Shown here in pieces: positions 1-6,726 of a stretch of 26,023 nt of DNA. Source of the DNA: APNM01 sp040361335 (GTDB taxonomy: Bacteria > Pseudomonadota > Gammaproteobacteria > Nevskiales > Salinisphaeraceae); contig NZ_APNM01000023.1 of NCBI RefSeq assembly GCF_040361335.1, positions 1 through 26,023 on the forward strand, read 5' to 3'. How positions within the stretch are numbered: position 1 is the first letter of the stretch; every line of letters begins with the position of its first letter. The notes beneath the pieces were generated by a model. That model was not told the origin of the DNA and searched no databases. It worked only from the letters and a program-made list of their open reading frames with translations. The position numbers and the translations under genes were made by a program.

Positions 1-16
1 GCCGGCTGCCCATTAA

Positions 17-319
17 CGTGAACAATGTGGTGCGTTTACACAGCTAGAGCGCGAGCCCGGCGCGGCGCTGATCGATGTCCGCGAGGAGAGCGAATACGCC
101 GCCGGCCACGTCGCCGGCGCCGAGCACCTCGGCAAGGGCGTGATCGAGCGCGACATCGAGGTCGCGCACCCCGACAAGCGCCAGCCGCTTTATCTCTACT
201 GCGGCGGCGGCTATCGCTCGGCGCTGGCGGCCGACGCGCTGCAAACCATGGGCTACGAGGCGGTCCATTCCGTGGACGGCGGCTGGCGCCGGCTCCAGGA
301 CCTGATGCCCACCGAGTGA
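17..319 (+). CDS. Rhodanese-domain sulfurtransferase, 5' end missing or broken
   Basis: The reading frame ending with TGA at 317-319 encodes a single rhodanese domain. It has the LIDVREESEYAAGHVAGA segment and the active-site loop CGGGYR; the catalytic Cys codon is 200-202. Rhodaneses move sulfane sulfur from thiosulfate or persulfide donors to a thiol acceptor. The frame opens just after an in-frame TAA at 14-16 and has no ATG, GTG or TTG before the domain begins at about codon 10. The usual N-terminal strand and helix before the LIDVRE strand are largely absent. The first 45 or so bases therefore look foreign to this gene: a frameshift, an insertion or rearrangement junction, or an assembly edge. 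The SRPBCC gene follows 59 bp downstream on the same strand. The domain call is firm; whether the gene is functional is not. Confidence 0.75.
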   Translation, partial: REQCGAFTQLEREPGAALIDVREESEYAAGHVAGAEHLGKGVIERDIEVAHPDKRQPLYLYCGGGYRSALAADALQTMGYEAVHSVDGGWRRLQDLMPTE

Positions 320-378
320 CTCGCGGCCCGCGCCCGGCCGTGGCAGGCTGGGCGCCGTTCCAGCGGAGGATCGACCCC

Positions 379-849
379 ATGCAACGCATCCGTGTGCGCC
401 GCCGCTTCCGCGCGCCGATCGAGGACGTGTTCGCCGTGATCGCGGACCACGAGGGCTATGCCGAGCTGCCCGGCGTGGTGAGCGCCCGGCTGGCACGCGA
501 GGGACATCCGGACCGCAACGGCGAGGGCGCGGTGCGCGAGATCGAGTTGCCGGGCGGCGTGCGCATCGCGGAGGCGATCACCGCGTACCGGCCGCCGCAC
601 ACCCTGGAATACCGCATCGTGGAGGCGCCGATACCGCTGGACCACAAGGGCGCCCGCGTGAGCCTGACCCCGCTCGGCGACCGCACGGACGTGGTCTGGA
701 CCTCGCGCCTGACCTGCCCCGTGCCGCTCGCCGGCGGCGCGCTGGCCTGGGCGGTGCGGGCCCAGCTCACCGTGGGCTTCGCCGCCGCGCTGCGCTTCTG
801 GGATCGGCGGCTGCGCAAGGCCGCCGCCAGCGAGGCGAGGGAGCGCTAG
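379..849 (+). CDS. SRPBCC (START-like/polyketide cyclase) family protein, 156 aa
   Basis: The ATG at 379 follows a GGAGG-like ribosome site (CGGAGGA, spacing about 9). The protein opens with a typical SRPBCC first strand and helix (RIRVRRRFRAPIEDVFAVIAD), followed by HEGYAELPG, and ends in a long C-terminal helix (about residues 120-150), as in helix-grip ligand-binding proteins of the coenzyme Q-binding/polyketide cyclase type. These bind hydrophobic ligands in a pocket; the ligand cannot be read from sequence. There is no signal peptide, so it is probably cytoplasmic. Its TAG stop lies within CTAG, and the same four bases supply the stop codon of the convergent thioesterase gene, a 4-bp tail-to-tail overlap. 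Confidence 0.75.
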   Translation: MQRIRVRRRFRAPIEDVFAVIADHEGYAELPGVVSARLAREGHPDRNGEGAVREIELPGGVRIAEAITAYRPPHTLEYRIVEAPIPLDHKGARVSLTPLGDRTDVVWTSRLTCPVPLAGGALAWAVRAQLTVGFAAALRFWDRRLRKAAASEARER

Positions 850-1355
850 CCCTGCCCGCCGCGCAGTTTTTCGAGCGCCTTGGCATGTTTCAGGCGCGCG
901 TCGCGGCGCAGTGCGGCCTCGTCGTAGCGGCGGCGCTCGATATCCGTCTCCGGCCGCACCGGGCGGACCGTCACCGGCTTGTGGTCGTCGTCCAGGGCCA
1001 CGAAGGTGGAGTAGGCGGAGACGATGTGACGCTGCTCGCCGCTCATGCTGTCCTCGGCCTTCACCCGACAGCCGATCTCCATGGACGAGCCCCAGGCGCG
1101 GTTGCAGGAGGCCGAGAAGATCAGGGTCTCGCCGGTGCGCGCCGGCGCCAGGAAATGGATGTCGTCCACGGACACGGTGACGCACACCCGGCCGCTGTGG
1201 CGCTCGGCCACCACCAGCGAGATGCGGTCGATGGTCGCCATCACCATGCCGCCGAAGACGGTGGCGTTGGAGTTCATGTCGTTGGGGAAGACCTTGTAGA
1301 TGTGCTCGCGTATCGCGGACGCGGCCACCGGCCTGCCTTCGGCTTGATCGGACAC
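846..1355 (-). CDS. Hotdog-fold acyl-CoA thioesterase (YciA/ACOT type), 169 aa
   Basis: The hotdog signature is NDMNSNATVFGGMVMATID, similar to the G-D-x-N-x-x-G-x-[IV]-[FL]-G-G helix region of YciA and other acyl-CoA hydrolases, and it is followed by an F-L-A-P-A-R-T-G-E strand. The expected reaction is hydrolysis of acyl-CoA to free acid and CoA in the cytoplasm. I chose GTG at 1355 because AGGAGA lies 6 nt upstream; a longer frame to ATG 1427 would add a low-complexity N-terminus and lacks such a site. The C-terminal 40 residues are Arg/Lys-rich and charged. The upstream frameshifted parE ends 48 bp away on the same strand. Confidence 0.85.
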   Translation of the reverse strand: MSDQAEGRPVAASAIREHIYKVFPNDMNSNATVFGGMVMATIDRISLVVAERHSGRVCVTVSVDDIHFLAPARTGETLIFSASCNRAWGSSMEIGCRVKAEDSMSGEQRHIVSAYSTFVALDDDHKPVTVRPVRPETDIERRRYDEAALRRDARLKHAKALEKLRGGQG

Positions 1356-1402
1356 CCGCGGTCTCCTGCAGCTACATGAGCCATGCCCGGATTGATGCCG
1401 GA

Positions 1403-1701
1403 CTATCCGTTTTGCCTGTCGATCCAATAATCAGGCTTGCGGTGCTGATGGGCGACCGCAATGATCAAGACATGATCCCGCTCGATCGAATAGAGTAATT
1501 TGTAAGGGAAACGGTGCAGCAGACACTTCCGCACCTCTCCGCGCTCGATCGACCAGGCTTGGGATATTCCGCGATCCGCCGCGCCGCCTGGCCGACCTCC
1601 TGCCTGAACGCCACGCCCAGCCCCGTGAATTCGAGTTCGTAATAGCGGCTCGCGTCACGCAGCTCGCGCTCGGCCAGGCTCGTGAACAGCACGCGCATCA
1701 T
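1403..1701 (-). pseudogene. ParE/RelE-superfamily toxin, frameshifted
   Basis: The N-terminal half (MMRVLFTSLAERELRDASRYY...RRIAEYP) and the C-terminal half (QAWSIERGEVRKCLLHRFPY...HQHRKPDYWIDR) both match the RelE/ParE fold, but they lie in different frames. The break is at the CCC run (plus-strand GGG 1561-1563). One extra C would restore a continuous protein of about 98 aa ending at TAG 1403-1405. The ATG overlaps the antitoxin stop (ATGA), the usual arrangement in these modules. As written, translation runs into about 30 unrelated residues and stops near 1465. Either the toxin is truly inactivated or one base of the homopolymer was lost in sequencing. Confidence 0.85.
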
Positions 1702-1904
1702 TCATCCTTGAACAAGACCTCCATGGGCACTGTTTCCAACTCGCCCCGCCGGTAGGCCCGAAGGCGTCGCTGCGCCTCCTCGGCCCAGATATCATCCAGT
1801 CTCTTGTCGGGTTCGTCGAGGCTCTTTATCAACCCCTCGACAAGCGTGAAACGCTCTTCCGGCTTGAGCTTCAGAGCCTCGTCCAACAATTCTTTGGCAC
1901 TCAT
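1698..1904 (-). CDS. Addiction-module antitoxin (TIGR02574/PF09720 family), 68 aa
   Basis: This small acidic protein begins MSAKELLDEALKLKPEER and has the helical layout and D-E-P-D near residue 30 seen in the addiction-module component family paired with RelE/ParE toxins. It should bind and neutralise the neighbouring toxin and probably autorepress the operon. The start at ATG 1904 is supported by GGGAGG 7 nt upstream; longer in-frame starts add residues atypical of the family. It precedes the toxin and overlaps it by 4 nt. The antitoxin frame is intact while the toxin is broken, the state expected when selection on the toxin has lapsed or the toxin carries a sequencing indel. Confidence 0.8.
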   Translation of the reverse strand: MSAKELLDEALKLKPEERFTLVEGLIKSLDEPDKRLDDIWAEEAQRRLRAYRRGELETVPMEVLFKDE

Positions 1905-2034
1905 GTCCCAGCCTCCCGTGCACAATGCGACCGAGGCGTACGCCGATACCATACTCGCTTGTGTTTTCAGTGTAGCGCCGGACCCGGGCGACCGCTAACC
2001 ATCGGTGTATCACGGAGCCGCCGACCGATCCGCC

Positions 2035-2979
2035 ATGAACCAGCCTTACGACATCGTCCACGTGGCCGCCGAGGGCTACCTCGACGACCTCCTGCGCGAG
2101 CTCGCCCACCGCGGCGACACCGTGGCCGCCACCCACAGGCGGCTGGTGTTCGCCCGCGGCGGATCCGCCGCCTGGGCGCAGAACGCCTGGCTGGCGCCGC
2201 GCGAGCTGCCGGCGTCCTCCATCGGCGAGGGCGCGCGCGGCCTGCGCGATATCCAGCGCAACTGGCACCTGCACTCGGTGGCCCACCATCGGCGGGCGCG
2301 CCTGATCGCCGAACGCCTGCCGCCGATACGCTTCAAGCCCCTGGCGTTCCCGGCCGACCCGCCCGCGGCGCCGCTGGGCGCCTGGACCCTGGTCGAGCGC
2401 GACCGCCTGGTCGCCTCGCCCCGCTGCAGCAGCCCGTTCCCGGACGGCGGGGTCCGTTTCGTGGAGGACCGCGAGGGTCCGCCCAACCGCGCCTACCTGA
2501 AACTCTGGGAAGCCCTGACCCTGGCCCGGACGCGGCCCGGGCCGGGCGAGCGCTGCCTCGACCTGGGCGCGGCGCCGGGCGGTTGGACCTGGGTGCTGGC
2601 CGGGCTCGGCGCGGACGTGATCTCCATCGACCGCGCCGAGCTCGATCCGGCGGTGGCCGCCCATCCCCGGATCGCGCACCGTCGCGGCGACGCCTTCGCC
2701 CTGCGGCCGGAGGCCGTGGGCACGATGGACTGGGTGGTCTCGGACGTGGTCGCCTATCCCGACCGCGTGCTGGCGCTGGCGCAACACTGGGCCGAGGCTT
2801 ACCCGGCGGCGAAGCTGGTGTTCACGATCAAGTTCCAGGGCCCGGCCGATCCGGCGATCGCCTACCGCTTCCTGGACATCCCCGGCTCGCGGCTGATGCA
2901 CCTGCACCACAACAAGCACGAGCTGACCTGGTTCCGGCTGCCCGACGGCGGGCCGCCGGAGGCGATCGGACGGCCGTGA
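2035..2979 (+). CDS. RlmM-like SAM-dependent 2'-O-ribose rRNA methyltransferase, 314 aa
   Basis: The C-terminal half is an RrmJ/FtsJ Rossmann methyltransferase with SAM motif I DLGAAPGGW (176-184). The K-D-K-E catalytic tetrad is readable as K156 (YLKLWEA), D237 (VSDVVAYPDR), K266 (TIKFQG) and E296 (KHELTWF). The N-terminal 130 residues form an RlmM-like substrate-recognition part. RlmM methylates C2498 of 23S rRNA, but this protein is shorter than the roughly 360-residue E. coli enzyme, so the exact target is uncertain. ATG 2035 is the likely start; a GTG at 2005 in frame would add ten residues, and neither has an ideal ribosome site. It ends 7 bp from the convergent DUF6713 gene. Confidence 0.85.
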   Translation: MNQPYDIVHVAAEGYLDDLLRELAHRGDTVAATHRRLVFARGGSAAWAQNAWLAPRELPASSIGEGARGLRDIQRNWHLHSVAHHRRARLIAERLPPIRFKPLAFPADPPAAPLGAWTLVERDRLVASPRCSSPFPDGGVRFVEDREGPPNRAYLKLWEALTLARTRPGPGERCLDLGAAPGGWTWVLAGLGADVISIDRAELDPAVAAHPRIAHRRGDAFALRPEAVGTMDWVVSDVVAYPDRVLALAQHWAEAYPAAKLVFTIKFQGPADPAIAYRFLDIPGSRLMHLHHNKHELTWFRLPDGGPPEAIGRP

Positions 2980-2986
2980 GCGGCGT

Positions 2987-3358
2987 TCAGCCCAGAACCA
3001 GCAGCAGGGGGTGCAGCAGCCCGCAGACCGCGGCGCCGTAGATCAACAGCCGCGAAGGCAGACTCTGGAATTCGTACAGCGGATGATCCGACAGCCGCCA
3101 GTGCAGCCCGGCATGGATCACCATGAAACCGTCCAGGATGAGCACGGTGGCGAGCCGCACCGCGGCATCCGGCGACGCCAGAAGCCAGACCAGGCCCGCC
3201 ACCAGCGGCACGTGTGCCAGGACGAAGACATCGCGGGCCAAAGGCTCGCGCATGCGGCGCAGGACGAACAGCAGCCGCCATTCGCGCTTGTGCACGGCGT
3301 CCAGTTCGTGCGCCGTCAGCAGCCCGAACCCCAGGTAGAAGACGAGCTCGGCGAGCAT
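2987..3358 (-). CDS. DUF6713-type small membrane protein, 123 aa
   Basis: The protein has about four hydrophobic segments (near residues 3-17, 45-62, 67-85 and 103-122). An early T-A-H-E-L-D-A-V-x-x-R-E-W-R motif follows the first segment, which is the hallmark I associate with DUF6713. It is probably an inner-membrane protein; the family has no established function. It lies 13 nt downstream of another four-TM protein on the same strand, so the two are likely co-transcribed and may work together. Confidence 0.65.
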   Translation of the reverse strand: MLAELVFYLGFGLLTAHELDAVHKREWRLLFVLRRMREPLARDVFVLAHVPLVAGLVWLLASPDAAVRLATVLILDGFMVIHAGLHWRLSDHPLYEFQSLPSRLLIYGAAVCGLLHPLLLVLG

Positions 3359-3371
3359 GGCGGGGCCGGTG

Positions 3372-3758
3372 TCAAGCCGCCACGCGCCGGCCGAACAGGG
3401 TGCAGGCGAGGACGACGCCGAGCAGGCCCGCGGCGACCACCGCCATCACCGCGGACATCCAGTACAGGAAGGGGCCGGCGTAGCCGTAGAAGTACCAGTC
3501 GCCGATCGCGAAGATGGACAGCAGGATCGCCGGCACCGCGAACGCGATCGCGGCAAGCACGCCGCCGCGGAGGCCGCCGCGCAGGGTCGCCAGGAGGGAG
3601 ATGATCATGTTCACCAGCAGCGCGGTCACGGCGGTGCTGGTCATGAGCCCGTCGACGCCGGCGAAGACGGCGCCATAGAAGAACACGAAGGCCACCGTGC
3701 CCAGCACCACCTGCAGGATTAGCAGTCCGTAACCCACGTCGCGATCTTTCGCCGCCAT
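3372..3758 (-). CDS. Four-TM small membrane protein of unknown function, 128 aa
   Basis: ATG 3758 is preceded by GGGAGA at good spacing. The protein has four strongly hydrophobic stretches (about residues 10-30, 38-60, 66-85 and 98-120), few charged residues and a short cytosolic tail ending FGRRVAA. I do not recognise the family. It is the first gene of a two-gene minus-strand unit with the DUF6713 protein and is divergent from the NAD(P)H oxidoreductase gene across a 179-bp region containing an FNR-type site, so it might share anaerobic control. Confidence 0.6.
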   Translation of the reverse strand: MAAKDRDVGYGLLILQVVLGTVAFVFFYGAVFAGVDGLMTSTAVTALLVNMIISLLATLRGGLRGGVLAAIAFAVPAILLSIFAIGDWYFYGYAGPFLYWMSAVMAVVAAGLLGVVLACTLFGRRVAA

Positions 3759-3859
3759 TGCCGTCTCCCGGCGCGCCGGCCGCGGCCGCGCGCCTGTCCG
3801 TGTTGCCTGAGGACCAGGATGCCTCAGCACCCGGCCGCGCGCCACGCCGGCCGCCGTTA

Positions 3860-3873
3860 TTGACGGGGATCAA
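3860..3873 (+). promoter_or_regulatory. FNR/ANR-type box, TTGACGGGGATCAA
   Basis: The site matches TTGAT-N4-ATCAA at 9 of 10 positions and extends to ATTGA...TCAAT. Its centre is at 3866.5. A -10-like hexamer GACAAT at 3896-3901 sits exactly where a class II FNR promoter (box at -41.5) would need it, giving a predicted transcription start near 3908, 30 nt before ATG 3938. Confidence 0.7.
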
Positions 3874-3937
3874 TACGGTCCGGCCGGCCGCGGCGGACAA
3901 TGCCCATTATCGGCGGCAACCGGCGGAATCGCACCCC

Positions 3938-4522
3938 ATGGGCAAACGCATCCTGATCATCCAGGGCCATCCCGACCCGGCGGGCGGGCATTTCTGCCAC
4001 GCCGCGGCGGCGGCCTACGCGGACGCGGCCCGCGCCGCCGGCCACCGCGTCGACCTGATCGAGACCGCCGGATTGGACGCGCCCCTGATCCGCAACAAGA
4101 CGGACTGGGCCGACGAGATACCCCCGCCGGCGATCGCCGATTGCCAGCGCCGGATCGCGGCGGCCGAGCACCTGGTGATCCTGTATCCGCTCTGGCTGGG
4201 GACCATGCCGGCCCGGCTCAAGGGCTTCCTGGAACAGGTCCTGCGCCCCGGCTTCGCGATCCGGCCCGAGGGCGACAACGGACGCTGGCGCAAGCTGCTG
4301 ACCGGCCGCAGCGCCCGCATCGTCGTCACCATGGGCATGCCGGCACCGGTCTACCGCTGGTATTTCCGCGCCCACAGCCTCAAGAGCCTGGAGCGCAACA
4401 TCCTCGCCTTCGTGGGCATCGCCCCGGTGCGCGAGACGCTGTTCGGACTGGTCGAGCTCAACGCCGGCCGCCGCGAGCGTTTCCTGCGGCGGATGGCGAA
4501 GCTGGGGGCACGCGCCCGCTGA
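3938..4522 (+). CDS. Flavodoxin-fold NAD(P)H oxidoreductase / quinone reductase, 194 aa
   Basis: The N-terminus RILIIQGHPDPAGGHFCHA is the flavin phosphate-binding beta-alpha segment of the NQO1/KefF/MdaB family. It is followed by the LVILYPLWLGTMPARLKGFLEQVLRPGFA block typical of these FMN/FAD quinone reductases. The enzyme should reduce quinones or related electrophiles by two-electron transfer from NAD(P)H in the cytoplasm. Length is normal for the family. The gene is single and starts at ATG 3938; the FNR-type box and -10 element upstream suggest induction when oxygen is low. The TGA forms the loop of a GC-rich hairpin shared with the convergent DUF3565 gene. Confidence 0.85.
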   Translation: MGKRILIIQGHPDPAGGHFCHAAAAAYADAARAAGHRVDLIETAGLDAPLIRNKTDWADEIPPPAIADCQRRIAAAEHLVILYPLWLGTMPARLKGFLEQVLRPGFAIRPEGDNGRWRKLLTGRSARIVVTMGMPAPVYRWYFRAHSLKSLERNILAFVGIAPVRETLFGLVELNAGRRERFLRRMAKLGARAR

Positions 4523-4531
4523 GCGGGCGCG
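4511..4531. terminator. GC-rich hairpin between convergent genes
   Basis: CGCGCCCGC and GCGGGCGCG form a perfect 9-bp stem around a 3-nt loop that is the TGA stop of the oxidoreductase gene. It lies between two convergent genes, so a bidirectional transcription-end role is plausible, but no T tract follows on either strand. Confidence 0.4.
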
Positions 4532-4535
4532 CCTG

Positions 4536-4742
4536 TCAAGGGTTGTCGCGCGGCGCGCCCTCGTCGCACTTCTTGCAGTCGAGCCCGTAACCGAGCATCG
4601 ACTCGCGCCCGGCCGCCGTCGTCACCCACGGCCGGGAGACCCACGGCGGATCGTGACGCACGTGCTGGTTGTGGCCGCAGGCCAATTCGGCGACCCAGTG
4701 GTCCTCGTCGTCGCGATGGTAGCCGGCGATCGGTTGCCTCAT
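4536..4742 (-). CDS. DUF3565 family protein, 68 aa
   Basis: This small protein begins MRQPIAGYHRDDEDHWVAEL, then ACGHNQHVRHDPP and a C-terminal CKKC. That arrangement (C-G-H-x-Q-H-x-R-H-x-P-P-W...R-P-W...G...L-x-C-x-x-C) is the DUF3565 pattern and suggests a metal, probably zinc, site. Function is unknown; the family is sometimes labelled pressure-regulated protein. It is the last gene of a minus-strand run that starts with the cytosine deaminase, 24 nt after the secreted protein gene. Confidence 0.8.
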   Translation of the reverse strand: MRQPIAGYHRDDEDHWVAELACGHNQHVRHDPPWVSRPWVTTAAGRESMLGYGLDCKKCDEGAPRDNP

Positions 4743-4766
4743 GGCCCCACAGCCTAGCCCGGAGCC

Positions 4767-5195
4767 TCAGTCCGCGAACAGGGGCTCCGCGCGGTCGTCG
4801 TAGGCCCAGCCGTTGACCACCCAGTCGTCGCTGGCGCGATAGAAGGTGAAGCGCCAGACCATGAAGTGCCGGCGGTACTTCTGCAGGTAGACATACTGGG
4901 CCAGCGAATCACCCACGCGCTCCGCATCCAGGAACTCGTGGCCGGTGGGCTCGCCGTAGCGCTCGCGGATCATCGGCATCTGCGACTCGACCTGGCCGAT
5001 CTGCGAGTCGAACTCGGCCACCGGCGTGTCGATGTGCGACCGCATCCGGGCCAGGCCCTCCCGGACCTTGCCGGCGTCGATATCGGCCATCACCGCGTCG
5101 GTCAGGGCGCGGGCGGCGTCGAGCGAGGGCAGCCCTTCGGCCGCGGCCGGCAGGGACAACAGGAGGGCGAGGAGGAAAACGATCGGGCGCTTCAT
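4767..5195 (-). CDS. Secreted/periplasmic protein of unknown function, 142 aa
   Basis: ATG 5195 follows GGGAGA. Residues 1-19 (MKRPIVFLLALLLSLPAAA) are a clear Sec signal peptide with an AxA cleavage site. The mature part, about 120 residues, has an alpha-helical first half (residues 25-75) and a C-terminal strand-rich half (FMVWRFTFYRASDDWVVNGWAYDD) resembling the layout of NTF2/DUF4864-like periplasmic proteins; I cannot assign a family with confidence. It lies 58 nt downstream of the beta-lactamase gene and is probably in the same transcript. Confidence 0.65.
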   Translation of the reverse strand: MKRPIVFLLALLLSLPAAAEGLPSLDAARALTDAVMADIDAGKVREGLARMRSHIDTPVAEFDSQIGQVESQMPMIRERYGEPTGHEFLDAERVGDSLAQYVYLQKYRRHFMVWRFTFYRASDDWVVNGWAYDDRAEPLFAD

Positions 5196-5253
5196 GGGGT
5201 CTCCCGGGCGGACAACGGACGAGTGCCGGTTATCGGCCGGCCCGGCGAATCCC

Positions 5254-6048
5254 TCAATAGATGTCCAGCGTCGCCAGTGCGGCCCGGCCCAGGGAGACGC
5301 GACGGTCGGCGTCGGCGGGCGTCGCCATGTCGATGTTGAGCGCGAACGCGTACACGTCGGCGCCGTCGCGAACCCAGCCCACCCACCAACCGACGCCCGG
5401 GCCGGGCGCGTTCTCCCAGCCGGTCTTGCCGTAGAGTTCGCGGCCGTCCTCACGGCGCTCCAGCAGGACGATATCCCGGGTCGCCGCCTGCAACGCCGGC
5501 GGGAACGGCAGCGCGTCCCGCGCCAGGTCCGCCAGGAACCGGGTCTGTTCGACCGCGCTGATCCGCAAGGGCCCGTCCAGCCAAAAGCGGTCCACGACCG
5601 TGCCGATCTCGCCGTTGCCGAAGCCCAGGCGCGACACGCCGTCGCGCATCCGCGCCAAACCGATGCGGCGCGCCAGCGTCCGGTAGACGGCGAGATTGGA
5701 GACCGCGATGGCCTCGCGCAGGCTCATATCCCGTTCCCAGGCCGCGAAGGGCTGGGGCTCGCCACCATAGGGCACGACCTCATCGACATCCGCGACCGCC
5801 GCCACGGACAGACCGATCAGGGTGTGCGGCACCTTGAACGTGGAGGCCGGCACATAGCGGTTGTTGGCGCGCGAACGGTCGTGGCCGGTCAAGCGGTCGC
5901 GGCCGGCGTCATAGACCACGAACGTGCCGCGCAGCCCGGCCTTGCGGAAGAGCTGGCCGATCTCCGCGTCCTCCCGCCACTCCTGGGCCTGGACCGCGCC
6001 GGTCGCGAGCACGCATGCGGCGAGCAGCCAGCGCAGTCCGGCGGTCAC
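5254..6048 (-). CDS. Class D (OXA-type) beta-lactamase, atypical SNL motif, 264 aa
   Basis: The protein has the serine beta-lactamase class D motifs in order: STFK (S69-K72), FGN (143-145, as in the OXA-23/24/58 groups rather than YGN), FWLDGPLRIS (155-164, containing the omega-loop Trp that protects the carboxylated Lys), and KTG (208-210) followed by WWVGW. The second motif, normally S-x-V, reads SNL (117-119), so the hydrophobic residue next to the carbamylated Lys is Leu, which could change substrate range. A signal peptide (residues 1-22, ending VQA-QE) sends it to the periplasm. The GTG start at 6048 overlaps the deaminase stop as GTGA. It should hydrolyse beta-lactams by acyl-enzyme chemistry; a sensory or other penicillin-binding role is less likely given its length and single domain. 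Confidence 0.88.
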   Translation of the reverse strand: MTAGLRWLLAACVLATGAVQAQEWREDAEIGQLFRKAGLRGTFVVYDAGRDRLTGHDRSRANNRYVPASTFKVPHTLIGLSVAAVADVDEVVPYGGEPQPFAAWERDMSLREAIAVSNLAVYRTLARRIGLARMRDGVSRLGFGNGEIGTVVDRFWLDGPLRISAVEQTRFLADLARDALPFPPALQAATRDIVLLERREDGRELYGKTGWENAPGPGVGWWVGWVRDGADVYAFALNIDMATPADADRRVSLGRAALATLDIY

Positions 6049-6482
6049 TCGCCGATATCCTCGTTCCACAGCGCCGGCCGGCGCTCGATGAAATCCGCCA
6101 TCAGCCGGCGGCAGGCGGGATCGTCCACCACCGTCACCTCGACGCCGCGCGAACGCACGTAATCCTCCGGTCCGCGGAAGGTGCGGTTCTCGCCCACCAC
6201 CACCCGCGGGATGCCGTACAGCAACACCGCGCCGCTGCACATATCGCAGGGCGACAGGGTCGAATACAACGTCGCCCGCCGGTAGTCGGCCGCCTTCAGA
6301 CGTCCGGCATTCTCCAGGCAGTCCATTTCCGCGTGCAACACCGCGCTGCCCCGCTGCACCCGGCGATTGTGGCCGCGCCCGACGATGCGATCATCGACGA
6401 CCAGCACCGAGCCGATGGGAATCCCGCCCTCGGCTGCCCCGGCCTCGGCCTCCTCGATCGCGGCTTGCAGGAAACGGTCCAT
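6045..6482 (-). CDS. Yeast-type (FCY1-like) cytosine deaminase, zinc-dependent, 145 aa
   Basis: This is a cytidine/deoxycytidylate deaminase-fold enzyme with H50-A-E52 and P78-C79-D-M-C82, the zinc ligands and catalytic Glu. The flanking sequence (ENAGRL, TLYSTLSPCDMC, GIPRVVVGEN, VVDDPAC and a C-terminus ending RPALWNEDIGE) follows the yeast cytosine deaminase pattern closely, including the C-terminal W-x-E-D-I-G-E that closes the active site. It is much less like bacterial CodA (an amidohydrolase) or TadA. The expected reaction is cytosine to uracil plus ammonia for pyrimidine salvage. ATG 6482 is chosen because homologous proteins begin at this helix. Its TGA overlaps the beta-lactamase GTG. 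Confidence 0.85.
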   Translation of the reverse strand: MDRFLQAAIEEAEAGAAEGGIPIGSVLVVDDRIVGRGHNRRVQRGSAVLHAEMDCLENAGRLKAADYRRATLYSTLSPCDMCSGAVLLYGIPRVVVGENRTFRGPEDYVRSRGVEVTVVDDPACRRLMADFIERRPALWNEDIGE

Positions 6483-6557
6483 GATCGTTCCGACTATGCC
6501 ACAAGCAGTGCATCCGGGCCGTCGGCACGCGGCTACCATGAATAAGACTTAATCGCA

Positions 6558-6586
6558 TTTACAAATCCCGACCGGGACGCTAAGCT
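6558..6586 (+). promoter_or_regulatory. Candidate promoter of the hemin operon, in an AT-rich patch
   Basis: TTTACA (6558-6563), 17 nt, then TAAGCT (6581-6586) resembles a sigma-70 promoter in an otherwise very GC-rich area. The AT-rich stretch 6538-6563 (GAATAAGACTTAATCGCATT) overlaps the -35 and is where a Fur site would be expected, but it matches the Fur consensus only loosely. Haem uptake operons are usually Fur-controlled, so that regulation is inference. Confidence 0.4.
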
Positions 6587-6594
6587 CCCCGACC

Positions 6595-6712
6595 GACACG
6601 CGCCGTGTCCCGGCCAAGGGCCGCGCGACACGGTATTTCCGCAAACCGGGAGCCAGCCGCCGGCATCCGTCCGGCACGCCAGCCACCGCTCATCCAGGCG
6701 CGACACCGCGCC
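6595..6712 (+). promoter_or_regulatory. Structured 5' leader of the hemin operon with alternative hairpins
   Basis: GACACG (6595-6600) can pair with CGTGTC (6604-6609). The same segment, as CCGTGTC (6603-6609), can instead pair with GACACGG (6627-6633), with CGGCC/GGCCG (6611-6615/6619-6623) stacked inside. The two structures exclude each other. A third stem GGCGCG/CGCGCC (6697-6702/6707-6712) ends directly against the ribosome site AAGGGGG (6713-6719). This could be an attenuator, an RNA-level control or just GC-rich pairing; it does not match a riboswitch class I can recognise. Confidence 0.3.
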
Positions 6713-6726
6713 AAGGGGGACGATGC

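Noticed and set aside
25..849. Arginine-rich reading of 274 codons covering the rhodanese and SRPBCC region
   Set aside because: Its first part is an out-of-frame shadow of the rhodanese; only the portion from ATG 379 is a real protein.
6595..6726. Cobalamin riboswitch upstream of a BtuFCD-like transporter
   Set aside because: The conserved B12 box and core are not present, and the FRAP/NPDL receptor and haem oxygenase point to haem rather than B12.
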